In this document: one piece after another, positions 34,504 to 46,296 of the stretch
Numbering within the stretch: position 1 is the stretch's first letter
How the letters are laid out: each line of letters starts with the position of its first letter
Assembly (NCBI RefSeq): GCF_018446385.1
Contig: NC_056006.1
Coordinates: forward strand, 1,116,001-1,180,000
Length of the DNA stretch: 64,000 nt
DNA from: Zingiber officinale
Lineage: Eukaryota > Streptophyta > Magnoliopsida > Zingiberales > Zingiberaceae
Direction: 5' to 3'
The notes under the pieces: generated by a model
Databases searched by the model: none
Told to the model about the DNA's origin: nothing
The model's input: only the letters and a program-made list of their open reading frames with translations
Position numbers and translations under genes: made by a program

Positions 34504-36302
34504 ATGGAATTCCAAGATGGACTTGGATTTGATACAAGAGTGCCTCCACTATTCACAATGATGAGCTTCAATCTTTGGAGATCAAGGATCGAGAATTTCT
34601 TGATGGTGGAGATAGAGCAATGGTTTGCTCTAATGGAAGGGTTCGAAGCTCTAAAGAATTCAAAAGGTAAGATCTTAAAGAAGAGCAAATGGAGCCAAGA
34701 GCAAATTCAAAGGAGCGAGGCAAATGACAAAGTGACCAAGCTATTGGTCAATTTATTGCCAAGCAATATTTTGGCTCAAGTCGGAGAATTCAAAGATGCC
34801 AAGGGGCTTTGGAGCAAATTGGCAACGATTCATGAGATCCCCTCCACTGTACCAATTCAAGAAGAATCCAAAGAGGGCGACTCTGTGAGTCAAGATCAAG
34901 AGGAAGAGGACTCCGAAGTTGAGAGATGCTCAACTTCCGAAGAAGAAGAAGTCCAAGAAGCCTCATCTTCAAAGGAGTACAATAAAAAGGGCAAAGAGGG
35001 AGCATACTCTTTGTTCCATATACAAGATGAAGAGGAAGAAGCCTCCACCTCTAGGATTGAGGGGGAGCGACTTTCGGTGACACTGGATCAAGAAGAAGGA
35101 GAAGTCTCCACATCCGGGTCAAGAGAAGAAGAGAATGAAGAAGCTTCCACCTCCACAAGTCAAGTCAATATATTGGAGGAGTATCAATGTCGAATCAAGA
35201 GGAAGCCTCTACCTCTGGATCCAAAGGAGAAGATGTCACCCTTACATGTGAAGGTAAAAATATTTTAATTAGAAATAAAAAACACATTATATGCTTTGAG
35301 TGTAGGGAACATGGACACTACAAGAGTAAGTGCCCTAAATTGGCCAAGAAAAAGGGCCAAGTGGCACCAAAGGACAAGGAGAAACCCAAAGAGACCGCTC
35401 CCGGAACAAAGAAGAGCAAGGAGCACATTGTGTGCTTCTCTTGCAATCAAAAGGGGCACTATCGGAGTCAATGTTCCAAGGGGAAGAAAGCAGTCAAGCC
35501 TCAAGGAGGAAGCACAACTCAAGGAGAAGCCTCCAAGGTAAAACGAAAGGTATCGTTCATTGAGCCTACCCCTTTAAATAATGGTAAAAAGCATGCTAAT
35601 TCTAATTTTAATTTTATCATTTTAATGTTATTTACCATAAAAATAGGGAGCATGATAGCATTAAAGAAAAACATATGGCTCTCCATGCTAAGACTACCAC
35701 ACCTAGGGTTAGGAAGGTAGGTAAAAGGTTAGGAAATAACACTAAGGACCATAGTTATAAGCCTAGAAATAAAAATGTTCAAGGATTTAAAGAAAAATCA
35801 AAATCTAGGGATTTATGGGAAGAAAATCAAGTCTTTGAGATCAAGACTTGATAAAATGAAAAAGACCCTAAAAAGGATGGAAAATATCCTAAAAGAGCAA
35901 AACCTAGGTTTAACACAACAAGAGTCATTCAAGGGTCATAGGGGTTTGGGATACAAACCTAAAACTAAAAAGGATGTGCCCTCTTACCATATGATTTCAT
36001 ATAATTATGGAACCAACCCTAGGTCAAATGGTCAAGTCAAAAACACTAGGGAGGTTATCCCTAGAAGTATTTTTGCAACACCAAACGTGACCAAGACTTC
36101 TAAGAAGTCTAAGAAAGTCACTAAGAATGTCACAAGGGAAGCAATCCTTAGGGTTGACCTAGAAAATGTGACCAAGGCCCCTAAGAAGCCTAACAAGGTC
36201 ACTAGGAAGGTATCTAGAGAGGCTATTCCTAGTGAGTACTTAGAGCATACAAGGAGCACCAATAGGTGTCGGGTTCCTAGGAGCATTTTCTCTACCCCTT
36301 AG
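34504..36302 (+). pseudogene. Gag-like protein of the element, frameshifted, with two zinc knuckles
   Basis: 34504-35268 encodes a Gag of the plant copia UBN2 type (MSFNLWRSRIENFLM, LVNLLPSNILAQVGEFKDAKGLWSKLATIHE) followed by a long Glu/Ser-rich tract. Translation then continues in another frame at 35187-35720 with two CX2CX4HX4C knuckles (CFECREHGHYKSKC, CFSCNQKGHYRSQC). After a stop it resumes in that frame at 35775-36302 with a Lys-rich coiled segment (KIKSLRSRLDKMKKTLKRM) and SIFATP / SIFSTP motifs. The shift near 35190-35270 is more likely decay than programmed frameshifting. Gag forms the virus-like particle that packages element RNA; the knuckles bind RNA. Confidence 0.8.
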
Positions 36303-38562
36303 ATGGGTTAGAGAGTGTCAACTCTAATTGAAAGGGTAGTTAACCCAATCATGATGAAGTTGACACTCTAAGAGCATTTTCAAGGTTATTGTTAACCTTT
36401 GAAAATGATAAGGATTAACGGCTTACTCTTGGAAAGAGTAAGATGTGCCATAATTTGAGTATTTGGATATAATTTTAATTGGCACAAGAAATCAAGTCTA
36501 AATTAATGTAAAGTTGGGATGTTGGCATTTTATTGGGAAGTTAAAGGTAAATCTAAGCATTATTTTAATTTGTTACTCTTTAAAAGAGTAATATGTGTCA
36601 AAATTTGAGAAATATGCTTAGGTTAAATTGACATAAATTAGGAAAAGTAAAAGAAATGTCAAAATTGGGGTTTGGCATTTTCTTGAGACATTTTGGGCAA
36701 TGTAGGATTTAAATTTTAAGTTAGCTAAGGGTTAAGGATACTTAGATAACTATTTTAAGTATTTTATTTATGTAAATGTGTCATGCTTGGTTTGCCCATC
36801 ATATGTCATGACATCATGCTTGTGCATTTATGCTTTATTATGAAAAAAAATATAAAAATACCATGTCATGTCATACATACATCATATGGTCATAGGAAAC
36901 TTTCTTTTGAAAATTGTTTATCTTTGATGTATGCCATAACACATCATACATTATTTTTAATTCCTTGCAAACTAAGGACAAATGACATTCATTAACAAGT
37001 AACATCCTTGGTGGATGTTCCTAATCTCAAAATGCCTAGATAGATATGCATGATTCCTAGATTAGAGCAAAACCAAAGTTTACATCTCATTTAAGAAATA
37101 TAAGGTGACTTGTATGTGGTTTTGTACACATTAAATACAAGTGAGATGTTAGGATGATGAACAAAACTCAAGATGTTGATTTAGTGCATTTTTATGAGTT
37201 TTAGGTTCATCAAAACACATAGTTATGTGTTTTCCAATCATTGGGAAAGCTAATGTACAAGTCATGTGTATTGAGCCCAAAGAACATGGTTGGATATTGG
37301 TTTTTGAAAAAGATTTTAAATATATTTTGGAAAACCTTGATGAAGGTTATTTTTTGATAGTAATCATCATTGAATAGTTGAGCACAAACTTGAAAGAAAA
37401 CACTAAATTTATTATAAGTTTCCAAGTTTGTGTCAATCTTTGAAAATAGAAAGTATTTTCATAGAAAACTATTTTTTCTTGATAGTATATGCCCTAAGGA
37501 ATGTCTACATGAATTTTCATGATTTTTTGATTTTTGTAGAATTTTAGGTGAGTTTCTGAAATTCACTGAAATAAATTTTCAGTTTTTCAGAACTCCAATC
37601 GATCACCCGATCGATTGGAGTGCCTCAATCAATCGGGCGATCGATTGAAAGGAGTTTTCCCGCAAGCAGAAGCTCGCTGGATCGATCAGCCGATCGATCC
37701 ACGCAGTCTGAATCGATCAGTGGATCGATTCAGATGAGTTCAATCGATTGGGACCCAACTCCAATCGATTGGGGATGCTGATTTTAGCTGGGAAAGCTTA
37801 TTTTCAGCATCTTGAATCATTTTTAGTCTATAAAATCATTCCTAACCCCTCAAAACATATTTGTATATATTTAGGGGGAGTTTTCATGATGAAAACAAGA
37901 ATGGATTGGTCAAGGGAGACTAAGTAAAGGTTTAGGTTGAGGTTTGGTTTCAATATTGAATTCTTGAACCTCAAACTTCTAAATTTGGGTTTCCTAAAGG
38001 TTTAGGGATTCCAAGTCATTGTTGGTGCAATGACAGAAGTTATGTGCATGTCTTTAGGGGGAGTTACTCTTTAAGGACATGAAAATATACTTTTCATACA
38101 CCTTGGAAGGTGGTTAACTTTCTTTAGCGGAAATGCTCAAGGTTGGGCATTTTTAATGTAATGGAGAGTGTATATCTTCATTATTCAAGTGGTGTAGGCT
38201 CACGGTTGAGCATTTGATGAAAAATGAAGGGTATGAGACCTTCATTTGAATCGTGTGTGAATATACCAAGTGGTATATGCTCAAGAATGAGCGTTAAGAA
38301 TAATGAAGGGTATGAGACCTTCGTTATTGTGTTGTAAACAACGAGTGAAGTTGTAAACAATGATTGGGTAACTCTTCAAGGGGAGAGTTTTTTATGTGCG
38401 CCAATAGGGGGAGAATGTGTGGTTAAGTTAAACCTTCATTACCTAAGAGGGAGTTTGCCCTCTAGAAAAGGAGGAGAATGAAGGAAACCATCATTCTTAC
38501 ATTAGCATGAAGGAGAGTTGAGGCTATGAGATTAGCCTAACTTAAAGGTATTGTCAAAAATT
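36303..38562 (+). other. Non-coding interior of the gag-only element
   Basis: No open frame resembles pol. At 37594-37772 there is a second cluster of palindromic GATCGATTGGA / CTGGATCGATCAGCCGATCGATCC motifs like those in the LTR, here about 0.8 kb before the polypurine tract. Confidence 0.7.
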
Positions 38563-38576
38563 AAAAAGGGGGAGAT

Positions 38577-41500
38577 TGTTGGTGCAATATTCCCTAGGTC
38601 AAGGTTGACCTGATTGACTGAGCTTGAATTGGGTCAAGCTCGAATCTTGATGTTTGGATTTCGATATTTGACAATACATGGAGACAAGACATGTAGATTG
38701 CAGGTGCAATTGTTCATGTGGGGAGATTGTGAAGAAGAGTCAAGTAAGTCAAGGTTGGCTGGATACTTGATTGGAAAATCTTGGTGAATGAAGCCAGGTG
38801 AAAGTCCTAACTGGAAGGTTAGGCAGACTAGAAAATCCTGGTGAGTGAAGCTAGGTGGAAAGTCCTAGTGAGTGAAGCTAGGCAGAATAAAATCCTGGTG
38901 AGTGAAGCCAGGTGAAAGACCTAGTGAGTGAAGCTAGGCAGAAGAAAATCCTTGTGAGTGAAGCCAGGTGAAAGACCTGTTGGTGCAACCTTAGGTCAAG
39001 GTTGACCTGGTTGACCCGACTCGAGTTGACCTGACTCGAGTTGTATTTTGATGTTTGACAAAACCAGAAGAGTTGTATTTTGATGGGAGAGTGTTGGTGC
39101 AACCTTATGGTCAAGGTTGACCTGGTTGACCCGAGGTGAATTGACCTGACTGGGAAAAGTCCAAGTAGGGAGCTTGGCACGGGAAAAGTCCAAGCAGGGA
39201 GTTTGGCATGGTGAAAAGTTCAAGCAGGGAGCTTGGCACGGAGAAGTCCAAGTATAGAAGCTTGGCACATGGGAAGTCGGAGAGGGCTCGGTAGCTCGTT
39301 CTCCGGACTGAGGTCAGAGAGGGCTCGGGAGCTCGTTCTCTGGACCGGATGTGGAAATCCTGGTGAGTGAAGCCAGGTGAAAATCCTAGTGAGTGAAGCT
39401 AGGTGAAAGGGAAAGTCTTGGTGAGTGAAGCCAGGCAGTGGGAAAGTCCTGGTGAGTGAAACCGGGCAGATTGGAAATCATGGTGAGTGAAGCCAGGTGA
39501 AAATCCTAGTGAGTGAAGCTAGGTGAAAGTCCTGGTGAGTGAAGCCGGGCAAGGGAAAATCCAGATGGATCAAGGATGATCGGACATCTGGTGTTGAGAA
39601 GGTCAAGTAGGTCAAGGGAGTGACCGGATACTTGACACGAAGAGAAAAGTCCAAGTGGGTCAAAGGGATTGACCGGACACTTGGTGGGGAGTCTTAGCAG
39701 GTCAAGGGAGTGACCGGATGCTAAGCATGATGTACCAACAGGTCAAGGTTGACCGGATGTTGGTTTGGGAGACTTGGGACTTGGTTTGGGCAAAAACCAA
39801 GCTCTGGATCGGTCTCCAGACCGATCCAGTGATACGTTTGTGTATTTGATCGGTCTGGTGACCAATCAGATAACAAACAGAAGGCGATCATGGTTCTGTG
39901 GGCTTACTGATCGGTCTGGGGACCGATCGGTCCCCGGGACCGATCAGGGACGCTAAGGTGGGATCGGTCCAGGGACCGATCAGATTCCACACAGAGAGTT
40001 GGGCAACTCTCTGTGAAGCCTTCTGATCGGTCTGGGGACCGATCAGCACAGGGCCTGATCGGTCCCCACGACCGATCAGGCAAGGCCCAGACCGATCAGG
40101 GTGAAGCCTGATCGGTCTGGATCTATCCGTTGTGAGTAACAACGGCTAGGTTCTGCGTCTTCTGTCTTCGTTGCAGGTACTTCGCAGGTACAGGTAATAT
40201 AAAGAGGTCGAGGGCTACAGGGCGGAGTGACTCTTATTCCTCTCCTTCTTCTAGCTTGCTGCTGCTTGCGATCTGAGCTTTGTTTGAGCTTTCCCCAGTA
40301 AGCTTCGTGTGAGCTTCCAGTCGACGGTCAGCTGCTGCTGTTGTCCTAGAAGTTGTTGCTTCACAGGCAGTCGACGAGAAGACGAGTTAGTGTTTGTACA
40401 TTGTTCTTGTCTTTCTATTTGTATTTCTTGTACTCCTTCTTGTTGTTGCAAGTTTTGTGACGAGGTTTCTCCACCCAGAAGGAGTTCATATTAGCCGGTT
40501 TTCCGGGGACTCATCCACCGACGGATTGGTAGGTTTCGTCCACCTTACGGACACGCCGAGGAGTAGGAGTTCATCTCCGAACCTCGTTACATCCAGATTT
40601 GGTCTTCTTTTCCTTCGTTTCTACGTGTTATTTTCCGCTGCGCTAACCCTAGTTTGTAGAAACGCGACGATTTGGGGCCGGCTATTCACACCCCCCCTCT
40701 CTAGCCTCCGTACGAAGGATCCTAACAAGACCTAGTGAGTGAAGCTAGGCAGTGAGGAAAGTCTTGGTAAGTGAAGCTAGGTGAAAGACTTAGTGAGTGA
40801 AGCTAGGCAGTGAGGAAAGTCCTGGTGAGTGAAGCCAGGTGAAAGTCCTAGTGAGTGAAGCTAGGCAGTGAGGAAAGTCCTCGTGAGTGAAGCCAGGTAG
40901 AGGAGAAGTCCTAGTGAGTGAAGCTAGGCAGAAGGAGAGTCCTGGTGAGTGAAGCCAGACACAGGAAATCCAGATGGGTCAAGGTTGACCAGACATCTGG
41001 TGGAATTCCAAGTGGGTCATGGATGACTGGACACTTGGCACGAGGAGAAAAGTCCAAGTGGGTCAAAGGGATTGACCAGACACTTGGTGAGGGAGTCCTG
41101 GCAGGTCAAGGGTGGCCGGATGCTAAGCATAATGTACCAACAGGTCATGGTTGACCGGATGTTGGTTTAAGGGACTTTGAACTTGGTTTTGGGCAAAAAC
41201 CTTGAGCTGGATCGATCAGCCGATCGATTGGCTCATGCCCAATCGATCGGCTGATCGATTGGGTGAGTCCCTGCGACAAGCATCCTCCCAATCAATCAGT
41301 GGATCGATTGGGGAGAAGTGTCGCGCGAACAGAAAGCCTCCCAATCGATCGACTGATCGATTGGGAGCCTCCAATCGATCGGGCGATCGATTGGGAGCTG
41401 TGATTTTGAGCGATAAGCTCTGGATCGATCAGCCGATCGATCCAAGCGATTCCCAGGAGCACAGAGGCGCTCTGGATCGATCGGCCGATCGATCCAAAGC

Positions 41501-42045
41501 CTCCCGAATCGATTGGGAGCAATCCAATCGATTGGGATTCGACCGTTGGCGTCATATTTAGTTGTTGGCGAGCGTTTCTCTCGGTAGAACTCTCAGCTTT
41601 CATCTCCAATCTTCACAGCGAGTTCACAACTCCTCCACAGACTTCTCATCGCCAGATCTTGAAGGTTCTTGGAGGTATTTCCAAGTCAAGAGGCGGATCT
41701 ACAGCAAGAAGAAGAAGCTAGGGTTAGGGTTTCTTGTGTAAACCGTGTAAGCTTTCCCTTCTATTTGTTTCTCTTTGTTTCTTGTTGTATTGAGAGTATT
41801 GTAGGGCTTCTCCACCTTCGGTAGTTACCGTAAAGGAGCGTTTTCATAGTAGAGGGTGCGTGAGTGTGTGGATCCTTGGATTAGTCACCTCTTCTTGAGG
41901 TGGATACAAGTAAATCCCTAGTGTTAGTGTAGAGTGTTGTTTCTTTGTATTTTCCACTGCATATCATCTCAAGAAACAAGCAACGACAAGCACGACGATC
42001 GTGACGAGCTATTCACCCCCCTCTAGCTACATTTCGGTCCCAACA
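38577..42045 (+). repeat. 3' LTR of the gag-only element, interrupted
   Basis: The halves 38577-38977 and 40733-42045 join to about 1.71 kb, matching the 5' LTR. The interruption is a solo LTR of another family with its own duplication AGACC. Confidence 0.92.
38978..40727 (+). mobile_element. Solo LTR, family B (1750 bp), target duplication AGACC
   Basis: It starts TGTTGGTGCAACCTTA and ends GGATCCTAACA. AGACC lies at 38973-38977 and 40728-40732. The first 114 bp are tandemly duplicated (a second TGTTGGTGCAACCTTA starts at 39092). It carries GTGAGTGAAGCCAGGTGAAA-type units (39355-39550) and a cluster of TGATCGGTCTGGGGACCGATCA-like palindromes (39800-40125). ACACCCCCCCTCTCTAGCC is near the end, as in family A. 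Confidence 0.93.
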
Positions 42046-42189
42046 CTTTCGTCGGCAATTACCGACAGAATCACAACTTCCGCCGACGGAATCATTATAA
42101 ACTTAGACTTTCTAATAAACATATGTTGTTGCTTAAACGTTCATTAAATGAAATGACAATACATATAATAAACTAAGCAGGGGTCTGCG

Positions 42190-42430
42190 GCCAGCCGCTA
42201 GCAGGGGCCTACAGTAGTCGTGAGCAGGGGCCTACAGCCAGTCGTGAGTAGGGGCCTGCGGCCAGCCGCGAGCAGGCGCCGGCGGAGCAGTCGCTTGGGG
42301 AGCAGACGTTGGCAGAGCAGTTGCCTGAGGAGCATGTCCTTGGGGAGCAAGTGCCTGCAGAGCAGGCCCCTGGGGAGCAAGCCCCTGGGGAGCAGGCCCT
42401 TGGGGAGCAAGCGCCAGCGAAGCAGGCCCC
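42190..42430. repeat. Minisatellite in the CACTA element
   Basis: Units of CAGGCCCCTGGGGAGCAAG / GGGGAGCAGGCCC of about 15-21 bp, preceded by a GCAGGGGCCTRCGGCCAGYCG block repeated three times. Open frames on both strands here are low-complexity. Confidence 0.85.
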
Positions 42431-42947
42431 TGTGGCGGGCGGCCGGCCGTCAGTAGACCCTGTTGCGACTGGCGTACGTGTGAAACAGAAGAGAAGAAGG
42501 AGGAGAGGAGCATACTTGAGTCGTCGGTTGCTGATCGCCGAGAACGGGTGAGGAGGACACGAGGCTGCTAATTGCGGAGGACGCAGAGATCCCCGATTGC
42601 CGATCACCGAGGACACGAAGAGTAGATCGCGAGAAAGATTTGTTCGAGGGGAGAGGAAATTGAGATTGCGTGCCCTACCGACAGAATTTGAATTCTGTCA
42701 GTGAATTCCGACAGAATTCATATTCCGTCGGTAAATATTGAACCCGCTCCCCTGTGAACCGTTATAAATGCTTCTCCGTGAATCCCCACCCGGATTTGCT
42801 GACTGAATAAACATTTCAGTCGGTATTTATCGACGGAAATTTCAATTCAGTCGATATTTACCGACTGAATTTAATTCAATCGAAAATTACCGACTAAATT
42901 AAATTCAATCGGGAATGCTACCGTTATTTGCATGATTTTTTGTAGTG

Positions 42948-43146
42948 AGACTTCCTCAACTGGAACCTGTTTGTCATGATCTTAACCACGTACCTTATGA
43001 TTTTCAAGATTTTGCACAGCTAGATGCTGGGATAATTCTGTGACTCGTCTCTGCAGATCTTCGATGAGCTCGTAGAGTACGCTTTGATGATGGTGTGAGA
43101 CTTCTTCATCCGGAATCTATCTTTCATGACTATGACCACAATGATC
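42948..43146 (-). other. Internal remnant of the outermost element
   Basis: This AT-moderate sequence has two similar phrases, GAGACTTCCTCAACTGGAACC (42948) and GAGACTTCTTCATCCGGAATC (about 43107), that is an internal direct repeat. No recognised coding. It is continuous with 32132-32451 and 44484-44512 once the insertions are removed. Confidence 0.6.
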
Positions 43147-44478
43147 TGTTGGTGCAAGGTGCACCAGAATCAAATCTGAGTTTTGATGTTGTCGAAGGTT
43201 CAAGTTAAGTCTTGTTATGATCTGATGATTTGGCTAAGTGTGTAGGCTATTTACTCAATCAAGAAAGCCCTAATCACGACCAGACAGTAAAGTCTAAACA
43301 GGTCTGGAGGACCCAACGTTTTGGTAGGTAGGTTGAGGTAAATAACTGGAGGAGCAATAGTGAGGTCGGGTTCTTGAAGGGAACAACCTAAGGTCGCTGA
43401 TCCAACTGAAGAAACCGGGAAGGTTTCCAAATTGAGATCAAGATAGTTCTACTGTCTTTATATTACTCATGCATTTTATTATTGTGCTAATCTCTGTTTT
43501 GCAGGTTATTTTGGCTAACACTGTTTTGCAGGTCTGACATGATCGGTCGACCGAACCAGAGGATCGGTCGACCGAACCAGAGGATCGGTCGATCGAACCA
43601 GGTCAACTCAAAGCAGTAATAAGCACAGAACAGATCAAACTAGAGTCCGGTCAAAGCATGATCGGTCGACTGAACAGTAAGATCGGTCGACTGAACCTTA
43701 ATGACTCAGCACTGCCAGCTCATCATCACCGTTCAGCAGCAATGGAAAAAGAAGCTGATTGGTCGACCGAACTCGGAGATCGGTCGACCGATCCAATCAA
43801 CATTAATGGTGCAATAAATAAAGATCTCGACAAATTTCAACGAACAAGGAAAAAGCTTGTTCGGTCGATCGAAAAGTTAGTTCGGTTGACCGAACCATTA
43901 AAAGGCAGTTAATGCAGAAGATCGAGCCCGTGTTAGACTCCAGCCAGGAAGGAAGGGAGCGGGTTCGGTTGACCGAACAGTGGGATCGGTCGACCGAACC
44001 TTCAGTACACCTATAAAACGAGGCTCGAAGTCTGAGGCAAAAGAACACTTTCTGATCCATTCAAGTTCCCCTCTGCAAGCTGCTCATGCTACGAATTTTC
44101 ATCAGTCTTGCAAAACTACTCCGTCCGCCCGAGCTTCGACTTTAAATTTCTATTGTCGATATATTTCATTTTTACTGCACTTAATTTTATAAGATAGTAG
44201 AGTGTTACTATCTTACATCTTTGTACCTGTACAATCCACTTCTCTCCGAAGGTTTCGGAAAGAAGTGTTATAGTGGTTTACCCATCGGTGCGGTCAAGAA
44301 CCGCGGGCCTTCGAGTAGGAGTCGAGCTAGGCTCCGAACGAAGTAAACGCTTTTGTCTCTCTCTTTATTTTTTGCTGCTTAATTCTGTTTTTAAAAGATA
44401 AAGAAGAGTTTTTAAAGAGAAGCGATATTCCCCCCCCCCCCCCCCCCCCTCTCTATATCGCTCTCAATCGATCTATCA
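43147..44478 (+). mobile_element. Solo LTR, family C (1332 bp), target duplication TGATC
   Basis: It starts TGTTGGTGCAAGGTGCACC and ends TCGATCTATCA. TGATC lies at 43142-43146 and 44479-44483. It contains a cluster of GATCGGTCGACCGAACC palindromes (43550-44000) and a C homopolymer of about 19 bases (about 44430-44448) before CTCTCTATATCG, the counterpart of the CCCCCCTCTAG box in families A and B. Confidence 0.88.
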
Positions 44479-45031
44479 TGATCATCTATGGATTTAAGGC
44501 TTTGATACCAACTGACACAGAGGAAGGAACTCCGGGTGTGATGTTCAAATAGGTTTGTAGAGAAAGATATAGGAAGATAATTCGTAAACAAAGAGGAGTC
44601 ATCTTTAAGTTTAAACGAAAATAATTTGTTTATTCAAATCAAAATCAAACTCAACATGTTTTTACAAGAGCCCTAGCCCTTCTTTAAGTAGCCTAAGAAA
44701 AAAAGAAAAAGAAAAAGTAAAAGAAAACTTATCCTTAAAAAAGAGTTAAAATCTAAACTAACTTTTAGAAAAGAAAATTAATCCTAAAAATTTAAAATAA
44801 AAAAAAAAAAATTAAAAGATCAAATCTAGAGTTTTGATGATCCAATTAGTCAATTCCGTCTCGTCTAGACTCCAAATAGAGTACAACCATGTCATGAGAC
44901 CATGAGCTAATCATCTTCCTTGTAAGTAGCTTCAATCGTCCTTCTCTTCAAGACCCAAAAGGGAGGTTGGTAGCCTTGTTTTATTCTCTTCATACCTCGA
45001 AGGGGAACACAGTCATATTGGAGGACATAAA

Positions 45032-46296
45032 TGTTGGTGCAATCTCCACTAACGGTCTAACTCAGGTTTTGATGAATGACAAGTAAGTTAAGCTAGATAT
45101 TTTTTTTGTGATCTAATGCATTTACCGAGCATGCAGGGATTGATGGGTCTAGAGGACTTGACACTAGGATGAAACCCAACTAAGAACCTGTTAGTTGGTG
45201 TGAAGCCCAAATAGGACAAAGAACCGATCTGATATCTGGAAGGAAGTTTGGCTGGGTCTGCGGGGCCTGATAGCTGGCCAAAGTCCAGTTGGGTATGCGG
45301 ACTTGACAACTGGCAAGAAGACCTGGTGGGTCAAGAGGCTAGTCAATAAACTGTAAGTTGGTAAGTGAAGAGAAGTCACTAGAGGAGAGAGTTCCGGTGA
45401 GGAGGAGTCCAAATTTGGACTTTAAGTGTTGGTCCAATTTAGGTCCATTTGAGACACCTAAATTAAGATCATGACTAATTTTTGGTCTTGGAAAGACAGA
45501 AACTAATTAATAGTCCTATATTATGTTTGTGCTAACCCTATTTTACAGGGTATACTTTGTTTCTAGACTAACGCATTTTGCAAGGGTGAAAAAGCATAAA
45601 AAACCTCAGATGAACAGTGCTCGAGGCACCTCTTGGCAATTGGAGGCGCCCCAAGCAAAAGGCGCTGAGGCGCCTTAGAAGTGTTAGAGGTGCCCTCGCG
45701 CAGATAAGAGCTAGCGGTCGCGGAGGTTATCAAGTGCGCAGGTTATGGGGCTGGAGGTGCCTCGGAGGATGATTGAAGGCAGCCTCAACAGGATAAATTT
45801 CGTAGAAAGTGGATTTTAACGACTCTGAAGATAAGAGGATGAGAGCTGTGATTGGAGGCACCCTCAAAAGCCAATAAAAGGAGGGTCGGAGTAGCCCTTC
45901 TCACTCATCAAGAATCAACTCAAGTTCTAAAGTGATACAAACCTTTTGAATCTTCAGAAACATTCATTTGCCACTGAGCTGCTCCACTAAGTCATCCGAC
46001 CAAATTCTAAAAAGAAAGTGTAGGTTATTACATTGTCTCGATCTTTATATTTGATTACCTCTTCTGACAGTTCTAGAAGAGGTATTTGGTGGATTACCCA
46101 TCAATAGATCCTTGGGATCTGAGTCTTGGAATAGGAGTCGTCGAAGGCTCCGAATCAAATAAAACCGACCGAGTTTTTCCTCGTGTTTTTTTTTCAATTT
46201 AACCTTTCTACTACGATGTTATTTTGAATTTATAAAATAATTATGTTTTCAAAAATACATGATTCACTCCCCCCTTCACCCGCTCATGATCGAACA
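45032..46296 (+). mobile_element. Solo LTR, family D (1265 bp), target duplication ATAAA, inside the outermost element's LTR
   Basis: It starts TGTTGGTGCAATCTCC and ends CATGATCGAACA. ATAAA lies at 45027-45031 and 46297-46301. The interrupted host sequence GGAGGACATAAATTGATC is intact in the sister LTR at 32089-32107. It contains GGCGCC-type motifs (GGAGGCGCCCCAAG, GCTGAGGCGCCTTAG, 45630-45700) and ACTCCCCCCTTCACCC near its end. Confidence 0.92.

Larger units (their letters stand above)
32704..42045 (+). mobile_element. LTR retrotransposon with gag only, target duplication CTTTC
   Basis: Complete layout: 5' LTR 32704-34387, primer site TGGTATCAGAGCG 34390-34402, gag-like frames 34504-36302, a long non-coding stretch, polypurine tract AAAAAGGGGGAGA 38563-38575, and 3' LTR 38577-42045 interrupted by a solo LTR. 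CTTTC flanks both ends (32699-32703, 42046-42050). No protease, integrase, reverse transcriptase or RNase H was found in the 4.2-kb interior, so it must have moved with enzymes supplied in trans. Long LTRs ending ..CCCCCTCTAGCTAC.. suggest a SIRE/Maximus-like copia lineage (inference). Confidence 0.92.
32452..42947. mobile_element. CACTA (En/Spm-type) non-autonomous element split by a retrotransposon
   Basis: The left end CACTACAAAAATAGTCAGG and the right end, in reverse complement CACTACAAAAAATCATGCA, are followed on both sides by AATAACG. Flanks are GGA and AGA, a 3-bp duplication with one change. Subterminal regions carry repeated CCGACGGAAT / ATTCCGTCGG motifs in both orientations (32480-32700 and 42045-42130, 42670-42910), the usual CACTA subterminal array. 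Without the 32704-42045 insertion it is about 1.15 kb, with no transposase. Confidence 0.87.
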
